This document shows, piece after piece, positions 10,891 to 21,423 of a stretch of 64,000 bases of DNA; position 1 is the first letter of the stretch, and every line of letters begins with the position of its first letter. The notes beneath the pieces were generated by a model. That model was not told where the DNA came from, searched no databases, and saw only the letters and a program-made list of their open reading frames with translations. Made by a program: the position numbers and the translations under genes. The stretch is from assembly GCA_963575745.1 (NCBI GenBank), contig CAUYUJ010014181.1, positions 292,001-356,000 on the forward strand, written 5' to 3'. The stretch is from Prorocentrum cordatum (taxonomy: Eukaryota > Sar > Dinophyceae > Prorocentrales > Prorocentraceae).

Positions 10891-11516
10891 CAATGCTCTT
10901 CTTCTTTTTTTTGGGGGGGGGGCGGCGGGGGCGGCAATGGGGGGTCGGGGGGGCGGCCGCGGATGCGGATATGTTGCTCGTCTACGACATGCCGCCTTTT
11001 GCGCGCGGCGCTACGCCCGGGCGCCTGGGGACGGCGTCAGACCGCTTGTCTCCGTCGCTCTCCTTATCGCCATCCCTATCCATGTTCCTGTTCCTCTCCC
11101 AACAGCTTGCCCTACCTCTGCATCGCATTGCATTGCGATCCTATCCCCATTCCCACCCCCAGAGAATGCATGGCGCTGCGGTGATGTTCATTATCCTTCG
11201 TCTTTTTTCCGACCACTCTGCCGGCCTCTCTTCTCCCAGGCGCATTGCGTTGCCATCTTGTCTTCGTCCTTGTCCTTCATTCTGATCCGTCAGATAACGC
11301 CCGCCCCTCCCTCTCGCCCCCATTCGCGCCGCCCCCCCAGCCGCTCCCCCCCCCGGCGCAGGGCGATCTGCAGTCCTATCCCCATCCTACTGCGCTGCCG
11401 CCCCCTCGGGGCCAACGCTTCGCCAGGGCCATCTACGCGGCGGGCGGCCCCAGTCTTCGCGCGCAGTTGCGGCGCGACCGCTGAAAGCAATCCGAGGGCA
11501 ATCGGCTGAGGGCGCG

Positions 11517-12615
11517 GTGTCGGACTCTGAGCGCCAGCGCAACTCGTGCGCTCAGTGCCAGCTCGAACGCCGCATCGACGAAATGTCCACCGGCGTGGAC
11601 AGAGTGCCCTGCCCTTCACTGCAGAGCGTGGGATTTCTTCGCCGAGGAGTGGGCGAGCGACGTCTGCAGCTATACGCGCCGATCAGCTTCAACGGCGATT
11701 GGGCTCTGGTCACGAGTGTGGGATTGGTCAAGGGGCAGATCGCGAAGGCTCGGGGATTTGCGAAAAAGGCTGCTGAAGGAGGCTCTGCGCATCCACCGCG
11801 CAGCGAGGATCGACAATTAGGCCGCCGACTATGATGGCGACTTGCTCGGCGACGACCTGGCCGTCAACGAGAGGGCGCAACGCTACTTCATGGTGGGCTT
11901 TGGCGCGAGCGGCCACCGCCCCAGCGAAGCGAAGTCCGACGACCCCGCGAATGGCGGCGACAATGCCCGGGTCGAGCGGGGCGGTAAAAGAGCGAGGGAG
12001 GGCGGGGGGGGGGCAGGGGCGGGTCGACGGCGACTATTGCAAGACATCGAAAGGGGGCTTTGCAAGAGCAGGGCCTCGGTGAACGGCTGCAGCGCGGGCA
12101 TTGCGCGCGCTGGGCGGAAACGCGACAGCGCCGCGACGGGCGACGTCCAAGACGCCATTATTCGCAGCTGCGCCCGGCAGCCGCGGGAAGCCCTAGCCAA
12201 GTATCCAGGAGGCGCCGCAATGGCAGAACGAGAGGGCCGACAGGCCTGAGCCTCGGCGACTTGCTCGAATCCGGCCTTCAACGTTGGCCCGCCGAGAGGC
12301 CTGGACCACGATGCTTTCGCTCGGGGCCGGCCCTCGACGTTGGGCCCCATCCTCAGCGCTATCGCCTTGCTGCTCGAGCAGGCCCTCGCGCCCACGGAAG
12401 ACCTCGGTATTTTCGATGCCCTAGGGGCGAAGGCGATTTTCATGGCATGTGAAACATGTTTGATCGCAGCGCAGGGCGCTGCCGATCGTTTTCGCCGTTG
12501 GCCCTTTCTCGTCCCATGTGCGCGCGACGTTGCCCCTTGTCCTCTTTCCAGCGCAGCGCGATGCCTTCGGGCACATTCGTCGCGCGTGGTCGTCCATCTC
12601 TTTCTGCCGCAGTAA
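11517..12615 (+). pseudogene. Broken hypothetical gene, part 1
   Basis: One frame covers 11,517-11,834 (RRIDEMSTGVDRVPCPS, NGDWALVTSVGLVKGQIAK). The text then continues best in another frame from about 11,780: KEALRIHRAARIDN, then TAG at 11,818, then AADYDGDLLGDDLAVNERAQ and RYFMVGFGASGHRPSEAKSD. The same frame crosses TGA 12,247 and runs to TAA 12,613, including ILSAIALLLEQALAPTEDLG and FDALGAKAIFMACETCLIAA. Over 11,821-11,988 I counted about 84% G/C at third codon positions. The codon-aligned antisense frame has about 73%, which favours +. A G10 run at 12,004-12,014 is a likely frameshift site. I do not recognise the product. Alternatives are exons joined by unseen introns, assembly errors in homopolymers, or chance in GC-rich DNA. 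Confidence 0.28.
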
Positions 12616-13498
12616 TCCAGGCTCGTTGCTGATGCCCAGTCATGCCAGGCCCTTGAGAGCCTCCTCCGAGGCCGCTTCCAGCTTCGAGAAGTTCGGGGGC
12701 GTCCTGCGCGCTGGGGGCGCCGGGCCCCCAGGTCGACCCCGCGGCGCTTGGCCCCGAGGCGCTCGGCTCGAGGGCGCCGCGCGCGCCGCCGGCGAAGGCG
12801 CCGCCGGCGAAGCCGCCGCCACTGAAGGCGCCCCAGGTATTCAGCAAGCAGCCGACGGAGTTCGCTCATTGCCTGTTCCGCGCGCGCGAAATCCAGCGCC
12901 GCCTGGAGCAGTGAAATGGTTGATCGAGGCCGAAGACAGCATTGGGGAGTGTTCCAGGCGCAAAGAACGCATGCGCCCACGCAACGAGCAGGAGCGCGGC
13001 CGAGAGCAAGGCGTCGAACAGGGGCGCAGCCAGGAGCGCAGCCATAATCAAGCCCCGTAGCAGCACTTCGAGCAGGAGCGCGGCCCGGGGGAGGACATCG
13101 ACGGGGGGTAGTTCGATTTGGCGAAGCAGTCAGACAATGAGAGGATCAAGGCTTGTCTGGAACAGTTGCCAGCGCAAGTCATCGATGATTGGCTGGGCAA
13201 GTTTAGCGGCCCCGGCAAACCCGCGCTGCAGCCTGCGCCCCAAAAGATGCCTCCGCCGCTGCAGAGCCAGCCCCTGGGGGAGCTCATGACTCGCGCGGGG
13301 GGCTGCGACCGCGAGTCGCGGGGCCGCGGCCGCGACCGCGCGTGGAGCCACGGCCGCGACCGCGAGTCTCCCGTGAGTTCCACCGAGCCACAGGAAGAGC
13401 CGCGCGAGGAGGACACATGCGCCGGTGCTGCCTCTGGCCAGGACCAGCGGCGCGAGTGGGCGCGCCTGCGTGGCGCCGGCAGGCCAGCCACGGCCTGA
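12518..13498 (+). pseudogene. Broken hypothetical gene, part 2
   Basis: A single frame runs about 327 codons, broken only by TAG at 13,058 and TAG at 13,109, and ends at TGA 13,496. After an Ala/Gly-rich part it gives AVKWLIEAEDSIGECSRRKE, then a charged Glu/Arg/Gln run (NEQERGREQGVEQGRSQERS), TAG, HFEQERGPGEDIDGG, TAG, and FDLAKQSDNERIKACLEQLP followed by AQVIDDWLGKFSGPGKP. The last 120 codons are Arg/Asp-rich (DRESRGRGRDR). The sequence on both sides of each TAG is in one register, as expected for a premature stop in a real gene or a sense TAG. No known domain is visible. The overlap with the previous entry (12,518-12,615) is in a different frame, so the junction is not resolved. Confidence 0.33.
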
Positions 13499-13823
13499 AT
13501 AATGAGGTCCACATGCGCAGGAATGGCGGGCCGACAGCGAGGAGCAACGCCGGGGTGCCTGTCAGCATGCGCTGGAGTTGCGCGCCGAGAGCGAGTCCGA
13601 TCCGCGTGCGAAGGCGCGGCGAGTCGAGCGCGAGCAGCCATGGGCCTGGCCTCGTGAGCGGCGCCAGCAAGAGTGGATCAGCCGCCGCCGCGGCGGGCCG
13701 AGCCGCGCGAGCGGCGCCAGCAGCGCCAGGAGCAGCGCGAGCCGCGCGGGGAGCCGCATTCCCAGGTCATGATTCTCACGAAGTTTGCGCAGCCAGATCC
13801 TCCAAGCCAAGGCCCCCCCGAAT

Positions 13824-15000
13824 TCAACGCGGCCCAGCAGCGTGGCCCGGCTTCCGCCAGAAAGAGGGTTGCGGGTTTGCGCCGGGCGAGGACTCCCAAC
13901 CTGCAAGGATGCGCGCGGGGGCGCGGCGACGGGCGTTGAAGGGCGGGGCGCGACGCGTTCTCGCGACCCACATCTCTCGCGTGCTCGCGCCAGTGGGGCA
14001 ATCGCACGTGGGGCGAACGCGCCGCGCGGCATTTGGGCCGCGTTGCACGTTGCGCGATCCCGCGCGTCGCGCGTCGCGCGAACTTACAGGGGGAAGCATT
14101 GCCCCCCCAGCGCGATGTGCTGAGTTCGCTGCCCAAACCGATCCTTCGCCTGAGCCTGCGAGCCAAAGCTCGCCCTGAGCCTGTATGCGCTATCCCCGGC
14201 TTCGACTGGGCACGTATCTCCCAGCGAAGCCCCCTGCAACTCGAAGCTCGCCCTAAGCTCGCGCGCAACGAGGAGGGGGGCGGGCGGGGGGGCAGGGCCG
14301 GAAGTAATCCCACCCCGGGGCAGGGCGGTCTTTGGCGACGGCCGCGAGAACGGGGAGGTGGAGGGGCGAAGGGGCGGAGGGCGCAGAGAGGAGGTCACTG
14401 GCGAGAACGGGCTGGAGATTGGAGGACAGCGCAACGCGCCCAGAACCAGAAGATCGGGCGCCAATCGCCACGGCGAGCGCATGCCCTCTGAGCGGGCGGC
14501 TGGCGGGGATGGCAGTTTCGCATCCGCGGCCGCGCGCCCGAGCCAGACCTTGCAAGGGGAGTTCTTGGCCGCGCGCTTGGGCGCCGTCGCGGCCCGGCGC
14601 GACGCGGGCCATGCGGGGCGCGGGCGCGGCGCTGGTTTCGCGGGGCACTGCGTGGCTGCGCGCAGCGATCCATGCTTGGACCGCAGTCTACGCCGCTTCC
14701 ACGTCAGAGATCTTGCGGCCTTTCGTCGGCGGGGGTCCCCATTTGAAGCCCATGTCCAGGTGCTCGACGCACACTTGCACGCTGGTCGTGAACTTCCCAA
14801 CTTCGAAGCGCACTCTAGGCGGCGCGATGTCTGTCGCAGCCGCCGTCAGTGGCTGCACGTTGGGCTTGGCCGCCATGGTGGCCGATTTGACTGCTGTCGT
14901 GGCCGATTTGACAGCCTTGTTAATATTCCCATCTGCAGGGGTCTACGCCGCCGTGCCTGACTTGGACTCGTCTGCTGGGGTCTGAGCTTTGGCCTGCGGC
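13824..15000 (-). pseudogene. Broken hypothetical gene on minus strand, downstream part
   Basis: Reading leftward from about 15,000, one minus frame stays open to TGA at 13,824 except for TAGs at 14,943, 14,688 and 14,253 and one near 14,190. No TAA or TGA occurs in about 390 codons. The best part lies between the first two TAGs: TPADGNINKAVKSATTAVKS, then an ATG at 14,876 in a GCCACCATGG context, then VRFEVGKFTTSVQVCVEHLD and MGFKWGPPPTKGRKISDVEAA. After the second TAG comes TAVQAWIAARSHAVPRET. A four-G run just upstream (near 15,003) marks a likely one-base loss, because the protein-like text before it is in another frame. The product is unknown. The right-hand part (15,000-14,650) is much more convincing than the left. 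Confidence 0.35.
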
Positions 15001-15056
15001 CCCTCGATTTGCCCGTGGCCTCTCCTGCCGCTGCAGAGGGGGCGCCATCGTTTTGT

Positions 15057-16010
15057 TCAAAGTTGGTGGATCGCAGTCGCTTTCTCCGCCTCTAGCTTCT
15101 CCCTTGTCTATGAAGCTTCGCCCTGATTTTCTTTTTGTTGCATCCAGTGGCGTAGTCGGATTCGCTGCTGGCTCGGGTGCTGCTGAGGTGAAGCGGGTGC
15201 TGCAGGCGATGCCAGCTCCGCCGTTTTCAGTATTGACTGCGCACGATTGGCGATCGCTCTCAATGGCGTCTGCGCTTCGCGTGCGTCTGACGGGGCGAGA
15301 TGCGCGGGGCTGCCCCGCTGCGTTCGCCCGTTTTCGACGCGGGGCCCCCGCTGCGCCGCGCGACGGGGGGGCGCGCCATCCAGCTCGGACTTGCGGCGCA
15401 AGCGGCTTGCGTTGGACGGGCCAGCACGCGAGCCTGCCGATCGCTCTGCCGCTGGAGCCCGGCTGAAGCGCTTGGACATTTCCTGGAGCTGATTCTCAGG
15501 GTGCCCACCATTCGCGCGAATATTCGGCGTCGAGGGCGAGCTTGCGGCGGAGGACGCGTTGCCCATGCAGTCGAACGCGTTCGCCAGCGTTTCGCCACCG
15601 TGGAGATGTCGACCCTGCTTGGAATTGGCTCCGCCCCGCAGGGGTAGGCTCGTGAAATCGCCGCTCCACGCGTGTCTTCGAGCTGTTGCGGCGAACTGCT
15701 CAGGGCGCCGACGCGCTCGACGGGGTCCGTCGTCTTTCGCGCGCATGCGCCCCGAGCGACCGCGGGCGCGGCGGTCGCGCCGGACGCCTTTTTGAGCAAG
15801 GCTGGCCCCCTTGAGTCTTCGAGGGCATGCGGCAAGCAGGCCGCGAGAATGTGCCTGCATGGCTCCAGAGGCGTTTTTCGTTCTAGTGCGAGCGTGCGAG
15901 AGAAGATGATCGCCTGATCGTCTTGCGCGGATGCGGAGGTATCCTCCATGGCTTTCCCGTGCTCGGCGAAGTAATTTAGCGCTGCCGTGTAGTCCTGCGT
16001 GCGGGGCCGG
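15057..16010 (-). pseudogene. Broken hypothetical gene on minus strand, upstream part
   Basis: A genuine ATG at 15,949 begins MEDTSASAQDDQAIIFSRTL, ALERKTPLEPCRHILAACLP and HALEDSRGPALLKK. The same frame extends upstream as DYTAALNYFAEHGKA to a TGA near 16,020. Near 15,580 the protein-like text switches frame to LANAFDCMGNASSAASS, GGHPENQLQEMSKRFSR and IANRAQSILKTAELASPAAP, reaching HWMQQKENQGEAS and TAG at 15,108. The same frame then gives TREKLEAEKATAIHQL before TGA at 15,057. The next entry follows directly, so the two probably formed one gene read right to left. Codon use and residue mix look genuine. No domain is recognised. It could be a live multi-exon gene if the frame changes are introns or sequencing errors. 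Confidence 0.4.
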
Positions 16011-16229
16011 GCCTTCGATCAGTCCTCTCGGTGATGCGTTGCGTTCGTAGCGATTGGAGGATCAAACAGATAGTATCTTCTGCGAACCCGACCTCCGTCG
16101 CGAATGAGCTGGGAGTGGGCGCGCTCAGGGGCCGAGTCGCCGCTGCGTCAACCGCGCCGCAGATACCGTCAGCTCGGAGCCGAGACGGTGGCTCGCGCCG
16201 CTGCTGGGGCCCCCCTCAACAGCAGATTT

Positions 16230-16390
16230 GTTGCCTCGAGGCGGGCCCAGAGTTTTCTCGCCAGCGCCGCGCGGCCCTCTGCGTGCCCCCGCGCGGGCCC
16301 CGCCCCGCGCGCTCGCGGGCCCCGCCTCGCAGGCCCTCGCAGGGCGCGCGGGCCCGCGGGCTCCCGCGGGGCGCGCGGGCCTTCAAACCA
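16230..16390. repeat. GC-only palindromic tract
   Basis: Dense GCGCGCGGGCCCGCGGGC and GGGCCCCGCC blocks with many short self-complementary words. No coding signal beyond Arg/Ala/Gly/Pro. Confidence 0.5.
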
Positions 16391-16599
16391 CAATGGCTGC
16401 CAATCGACAGCGCACGCGCTTGATAAATCCGACAGGACACTCGTATGCTCCAACGTGGCGTTGCGATCGACAGCGCGGTCTGACTTGTTGGAATTCGATT
16501 CTCGGTAGTTGTTCAACATCAAAATGCTTCCACCTGTCACAAATTCGGTGGGCGTGCGACAATCACAACATGAACCAATATCTTCAAACGCGTGATAGC

Positions 16600-16760
16600 A
16601 TCGCCTTTCCGGGATCTGGGTTCGGATTCGGCCGGCTTGCAGGCAGCTTCCCTGGTCTCGGCTGCATTTCCGGACTCGGGGTTCTTGCTTCCGGATTGGA
16701 CATCTCAGTCCAGATAACCGGATTCCGGCTTCTGGGTTTTACAATACGGGTTTGGGATTG
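16600..16760 (+). repeat. Dispersed GGTTC-rich repeat, copy 2
   Basis: Matches 1,015-1,205 with ATCTGGGTTCGGATTCGGCC, CTTGCAGGCAGC, GGATTGGACATCTCAGTCC and AGATAACCGG, in a related but rearranged order. Confidence 0.5.
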
Positions 16761-17054
16761 AACCTCTCCAGCGGGACATTCCGAGTCATTTCCCAAAAAT
16801 GTTGCACGAGCGCCAAAACAGGGGCACGAAATATTGGAGCGGTACCGCACAGCGCATTGCGATACGACGCCAGGGCGACGCGGATTTCTCGTCGGAGGCC
16901 CCTGGGGCGCGGAAGCGGCAAAATGGAGGCACATGGGAGGGAGGGGGGGGAGGAAAGGGGGAAACGGAACGATTCATGCTGTCCTCCCTCGCCCTTCCGC
17001 GTCCCAGGCTGGAGCAGTAGCGGGAAATCGGCGCCACGGAAACATGTTAATACA

Positions 17055-17087
17055 ATGATATTCCTCGAGTTTGCCGAGGAATATCAT
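17055..17087. other. Perfect 13-bp stem hairpin
   Basis: ATGATATTCCTCG, a 7-base AGTTTGC loop, then the exact complement CGAGGAATATCAT. The flanks also show weak inverted similarity (ACAGATACT against TTAATACA), so it may be the centre of a small fold-back element. No U tract or other terminator feature follows. Confidence 0.75.
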
Positions 17088-17274
17088 AGTATCTGCTCGT
17101 CGGCGGGCGTTTTCTGGCCATACCACCTGGGTGACATGTTTGTGTTCTGATAATCGGTCCGGGCGTACGCGTCCAACAGACGCACGCGGTAACAGGATGT
17201 TTGTTTTTCTGCGTCGCAGGGGGAGGGCCTGGGAGGGCCCTCCCCGCATGGCCCCACCACCCGCCACCCGACGA

Positions 17275-17742
17275 GGATGACGAGGAGGAAGAGCAGGAGG
17301 AGGCAGAGGAGGAGGAGGAAGAGGAGGAGGAGGAGGATGAGGAGGAGGAGGAGGAAGAGGAGGAGGAGGAGGAAGAGGAGGAGGAGGAGGAGGAGGAGGA
17401 GGAGCCGAGAGGAGGAGGACGACGAGGGGGAGGAGGAGGACGAGGGGGAGGAGGAGGAGGAGGAGGGAGGAGGAGGAGGAGGAGGAGGAGGAGGAGGAGG
17501 AGGAGAGGAGGATGAGGAGGAGGAGGAGGAGGAGGAGGAGAAAGAGGAGGAGGAGGAGGAGGAGGAGGAGGAGGAGGAGGAGGAGGAGGAGGAGGAGGAG
17601 GAGGAGCCCTCTTTGGTGTTCCGATGCAAGGCCCTGCAGGGCGGCCTGCCGCTGGAGTCCGCCAGGCTGCGCCCCGTCGCAGACGCCGTCCTCGCCGCCG
17701 TCGCCGTCGCCCCCCCGCCGCCGCCGCCGCCGCCGCCGCCTC

Positions 17743-17805
<63 letters not shown>
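17275..17805. repeat. GGA array, then CCG and GAC runs
   Basis: Interrupted GGA repeat at 17,275-17,610, about 80 bases of mixed sequence, then a CCG run at 17,717-17,740 switching directly to a clean GAC run at 17,742-17,805. Open frames across it are low complexity. Confidence 0.93.
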
Positions 17806-18439
17806 TTTTTTCAAGGGTCGAGTTTCTGTGTGTGCGTTGGTAGCCCTTTCTCGACCACCAGCGGCTTCTCGCCGCCGCGGCTGGACTTCCCTCGAACGAA
17901 GTTCTGGTCGGAACGCCCCTCCTGGAGAGGTCGTGGGGCTGGCGGAGACGTCGACGGCGACATCGACGTCGGCGTCGACGTCGATGCTGACCTCCTCGCG
18001 GACTGACTCTAGTTACTTCTATGTCGGCTTCGGGGAGGCGTCGTTGGGGCCATGATAGCGACTGCGTTGCGGAAGCTTGCAAAGGGGTTGGGACCCCGGG
18101 GGGCCGCGAATCTCACAAGCCACATTGTCAGATGTTTGGGGACGAGGGCGCCGATGTCGTTTCGGATGCGTTCGGACATTCCTGATCGAAGGCCACGATG
18201 GACCCCCAGCGAGGCCCAGAGACATCAGGGAGCGAATAACGGTAAAGCACGTTTTTTCCGCCGTCGGGGACGCCTGCACCCCCAGCGGCGGACACGGGGT
18301 ATAAACCAGGGGTATGATTTTGCAGCCGCCGGGGGCAGGCGTCCTCGACGGCGGACAAGTTTATTGCGGAGGCCTTACGGCCGGTGCCCCCGACCATGAG
18401 GGGGAACGACGACAATGGCGGCGGCGACGGCGACGACGC
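17806..18439. other. Unassigned sequence
   Basis: No gene seen. The words CGTCGGGGACGCCTGC and GGGGTAT near 18,265-18,315 resemble the 3' part of dispersed repeat I at 54,112-54,165, so a decayed fragment may be present. Confidence 0.35.
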
Positions 18440-19015
18440 TGACGCGGCTCAGAGTCCTCATGGATGCTTCTTGGGGTCTCTTCGAAGCGCTCTGGGGGGC
18501 CTCTGGGGGATAGTTCAGGGGCCTCTGGGGAGCCTCTTGAGGGCCTCTTGGGAGCCTCTTGGGGGCCTCTCGGGGCCGAGGGTTCGAAATGTCCGTTCTG
18601 GTCCTTCGTCTGGGCACTCTCTTGGAGCCGTCTTGGGGGCCTCTAGGGCCGTCTTGGAGCCATCTTGGCCGTCTTGGGGCCCTCTTGGGCCGTTTTGGGT
18701 CCCTCCTGGAAACCTCTTGGGCCGCCTTGAGGCGATCTGGAGGGCCTCGCCGTCTTGGAGCGTCGAGAAGCGGAAGGGGCGAGAACGCCGAAATGCTTCC
18801 AGAAACCATCAGGAAATCAGTGAGTTTCCCATTGGGGCCCTCTTGGGAGTGCTCCTGAAGGCCTCTTGGGGCGCCTTGCATTGCAGGGCTCTTGGGCCGT
18901 CTGGAGGCCGCCAAGGCGACTTGGACAGATCGTTCGGCGATTTGGTGCCCTCTTGGACCGTCTCGGGGGCGTATTGGGCACTCTTGGACCGTCTTGGGGC
19001 TTTTTTCAACCCCGG
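18440..19015 (+). repeat. S array 3
   Basis: CTTGGGGCC-type motifs every 9-12 bases. The spacer lies near 18,752-18,832 (TTGGAGCGTCGAGAAGCGG, AGGGGCGAGAACGCC, AATCAGTGAGTTTCC). Spurious SWGPLG frames. Confidence 0.85.
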
Positions 19016-19089
19016 GACCCCAGGGGGGGAGGCAGGCGGGGGAGAGATCAAAGGGAAGGGGCTCCTCTTCGAAACAATTACGCGTTGCT

Positions 19090-19235
19090 CAATTTCACTT
19101 TGGCTGGCGCGCTTGAGGAGGAGGGCCTAATTAGGGAAAGGTGGGGGGGGGAGCGGCGACGGGCCCAGCGCTTGAGGAGGAGGGCCTAGGGAAAGGGGTG
19201 GGGGAGCGGCGACGTGCCCAGGGAAAGGGGAAGCG
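19090..19235 (+). repeat. ~65-bp tandem duplication
   Basis: GCGCTTGAGGAGGAGGGCCT, AGGGAAAGG, a G run and AGCGGCGACG occur twice in a row and differ by small indels in the G run and an ATTA insertion. A shortened third GGGAAAGGGGAAG follows. Confidence 0.75.
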
Positions 19236-19362
19236 CAGGGAAACGGGACGACCAAGACAACGACTAACGAATGACGTTGTGGGCGACGATCAATGGAGAG
19301 GAAGCATGTTGCCAAGCAGTTTCCAGATGTCTAGAAATGCTGTAAACATGAAAGATGCAGAG

Positions 19363-19392
19363 CACATGTTTCAAACAATGTTTGAACATGTG
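19363..19392. other. Short hairpin
   Basis: CACATGTTTCAAACA pairs with TGTTTGAACATGTG apart from one base. Further ACATGTTT words lie on both sides, at 19,345 and 19,405. Confidence 0.5.
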
Positions 19393-20189
19393 TCAAACAC
19401 TCTGAACACATGTTTAACTCAATGACCGGATTGTTCGGGTGTCCATTGTCATGACATTAACAGGAATGACGGAGACGACGACTCGAGCGGACAAAACCCT
19501 CACACACGCCGACAGGGTCGGCGGATGTTGCACCGTTCTTCGCCTCCTGAAGACGGGGCGACGACAGCGCGGACGTCGATGCTGACGCCGACGACGCCGA
19601 CGACTGTACGACGACTGTACGACGACGACGAGCGAAGCTGTTGCTGGGGGCGGGTGCGCGGTGGGCGGCGCCCTCGCCCGCCACGGCCCGATCCGCCTCT
19701 CCGGGATCCTGGTCCTGAGGCCGATCTCGAGGCGGCGACGATGTCGACGGCGGGCGAGGGGGTGAGGGGGGGGGGGAGGCGGTGCGCCGCCCAGGAGGGG
19801 GAAGGAGGCCTCCTCCTCCTCCTCCTCCTCCTGCTCCTCCTCCTACTCCGCCTCCAAACTCCTCGTCCCAACTCCAACTCCCGACTCCTCCTCCCGACTC
19901 CTCCTCCCAACTCTTCCTCCTCCTCCTCCTCCACCTTCTCCCTCTCCTTCCAACTCCTCCGCCCTCTCCTCCCAATTCCTCCTTCTTTTTCGCACCCTGG
20001 GGAGGAAATAGGAGGAGGAGTTGCATCCTCTCTCGCTCGCTCCCTGGACCCCGGGATAGGCAGCCTTCCGTGCCCGGGTAATTACGGACGAGCGCTGCCC
20101 CGCGGCCCCGAATTTAGGGGAAGGGCTGCCGCAGGTGGCCTTGAGGGCAGTCGCACTCCCCTCCACTCAGAGGCCCGTGAAGCCCCTGC
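19393..20189. other. Unassigned sequence with CTC-rich tract
   Basis: Holds an interrupted CTC/TCC tract at about 19,808-19,985. The rest shows no repeat or coding signal that I trust. Confidence 0.5.
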
Positions 20190-20400
20190 GGCAGACTGCG
20201 ATCCGATTCGATGCGAGTCGACTCGCCGGCTGGGGCCGCGATTCCGATTCGATTCGATGCGGTTTGGTTCGCCAGCAGCGGCCGGAGCCAGCCAGACAAA
20301 CGATCGGGCGGTCCGATTTCGATCCAAGACGGTTCGCAGGTGATCTGGATCCGGCACGATTTTGCGGCGATTCGATGCAGCGCAGGTTTGGCGGTTGCCT
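20190..20400 (+). repeat. Degenerate GATTCGAT repeat
   Basis: CGATTCGATGCGAGTCGACT, GATTCCGATTCGATTCGATG and similar words recur with 8-12 base spacing. A related tract is at 60,155-60,365. Confidence 0.55.
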
Positions 20401-21384
20401 GCCGTGAAATCCAGCTTAGCGGTTCACCGGATTTGAGGCTTAGAGGTTTGGCATCAGCACCAACATCGGTTGTTGCTTTCACCGGGAGAAGATGATCCTG
20501 ATCTCGACGATGGTGGAAATATCAGAGCTTGTTGGTTCAACCGACACCCAAATCTAGGATCATCTTTCCCTGGTGCAGACCCTCCCCCATATTGGTGTTT
20601 GTGTGTGTTATGCGGTGCACAGGAGCACCAGGAAGTGCGACGGTGCACCAGGGCGCCGAGATGGCAGCCGCCATCCGACCTCGAGGCGTGTGCCTCCCCC
20701 AGTTCGCACGGTGCAGCCCGGGGTGGCGCCTCTGTCCTCGACCACAATGACGGACGACGAGTCGTCGCCGTCGAGGTCGTCTTCGTCGGCGGCCGCAGCG
20801 GAGGCGGCGGCGACGACGGAGGGCGGATGACTGACGATAGACGGCGACAGCGACGGCGACGGAGCGCTCTGATTGTGCCCTCCCCCCTCCCGTCGGGAGA
20901 GCGCCAGCGGGCTGCTTTCGAGGAGGTCTACGACGCCTCCCCGAGCTTGGGGTCGGGAGATGGCTCGGGCCGCCGGGGCGCCGTGAAACCGGGCGGGCCA
21001 CTCTGTGCGGCCATACCAGCCAGGGAGAGTCCTGGCGGTGTGGCCGCCACACCACCAGGAGGCTGTGGTGGTGGTGGTGGTGCTGCTGCTGCTGATTTTT
21101 GTCCCTGCTCCGAAAAGGCGACTAAAGAAGGCGGCTGCGCCGTTGCCGGTCTATGCGCGACGGACGACGACGGCTACGGCGAGCTCTGCTGCATTCGGAG
21201 AGAGGGCGGGGGGAGAGGCAAGGGGATGATGATGATGAGGAGGAGGAGGAGGAGGCCGGCTGCCGCCGCGCGAGGCGGTCCTTCCCCCTGGCCGCCTGGT
21301 CGCCCGTGCCTGCGCCGTTGCCGCAGCAGCCGCCCCCGCGCAGGCGCGCCCGCGCGGGCGTGGTACGGGGCGTGGGGCCCGCGC
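20401..21384. other. Unassigned sequence
   Basis: Mixed to GC-rich, with small GGT and GGA runs near 21,065 and 21,232. The long + frame (20,470-21,540) crosses obvious repeats and lacks coding character. Confidence 0.4.
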
Positions 21385-21423
21385 CAACTGACCCTCTCCA
21401 CCGCCGGTGGAGAGGGTCAGTTG
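21385..21423. other. Perfect 19-bp inverted repeat
   Basis: CAACTGACCCTCTCCACCG and its exact complement are separated by a single C. This is the tightest hairpin in the window. It abuts the left end of TIR-E copy 1. Confidence 0.85.

Noticed and set aside
12440-12500. CDQTCFTCHENR on the minus strand as a zinc-binding motif
   Set aside because: A single cysteine cluster in a frame crossed by TAGs and overlapped by a better + frame. Not enough to name a domain.
11883-12980. 365-codon minus-strand frame in the GC-rich island
   Set aside because: Arg/Ala/Ser-rich for most of its length. The + frames over the same interval have the better residue mix and, where counted, richer G/C third positions than the antisense frame. 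It remains a fallback if + transcripts are absent.
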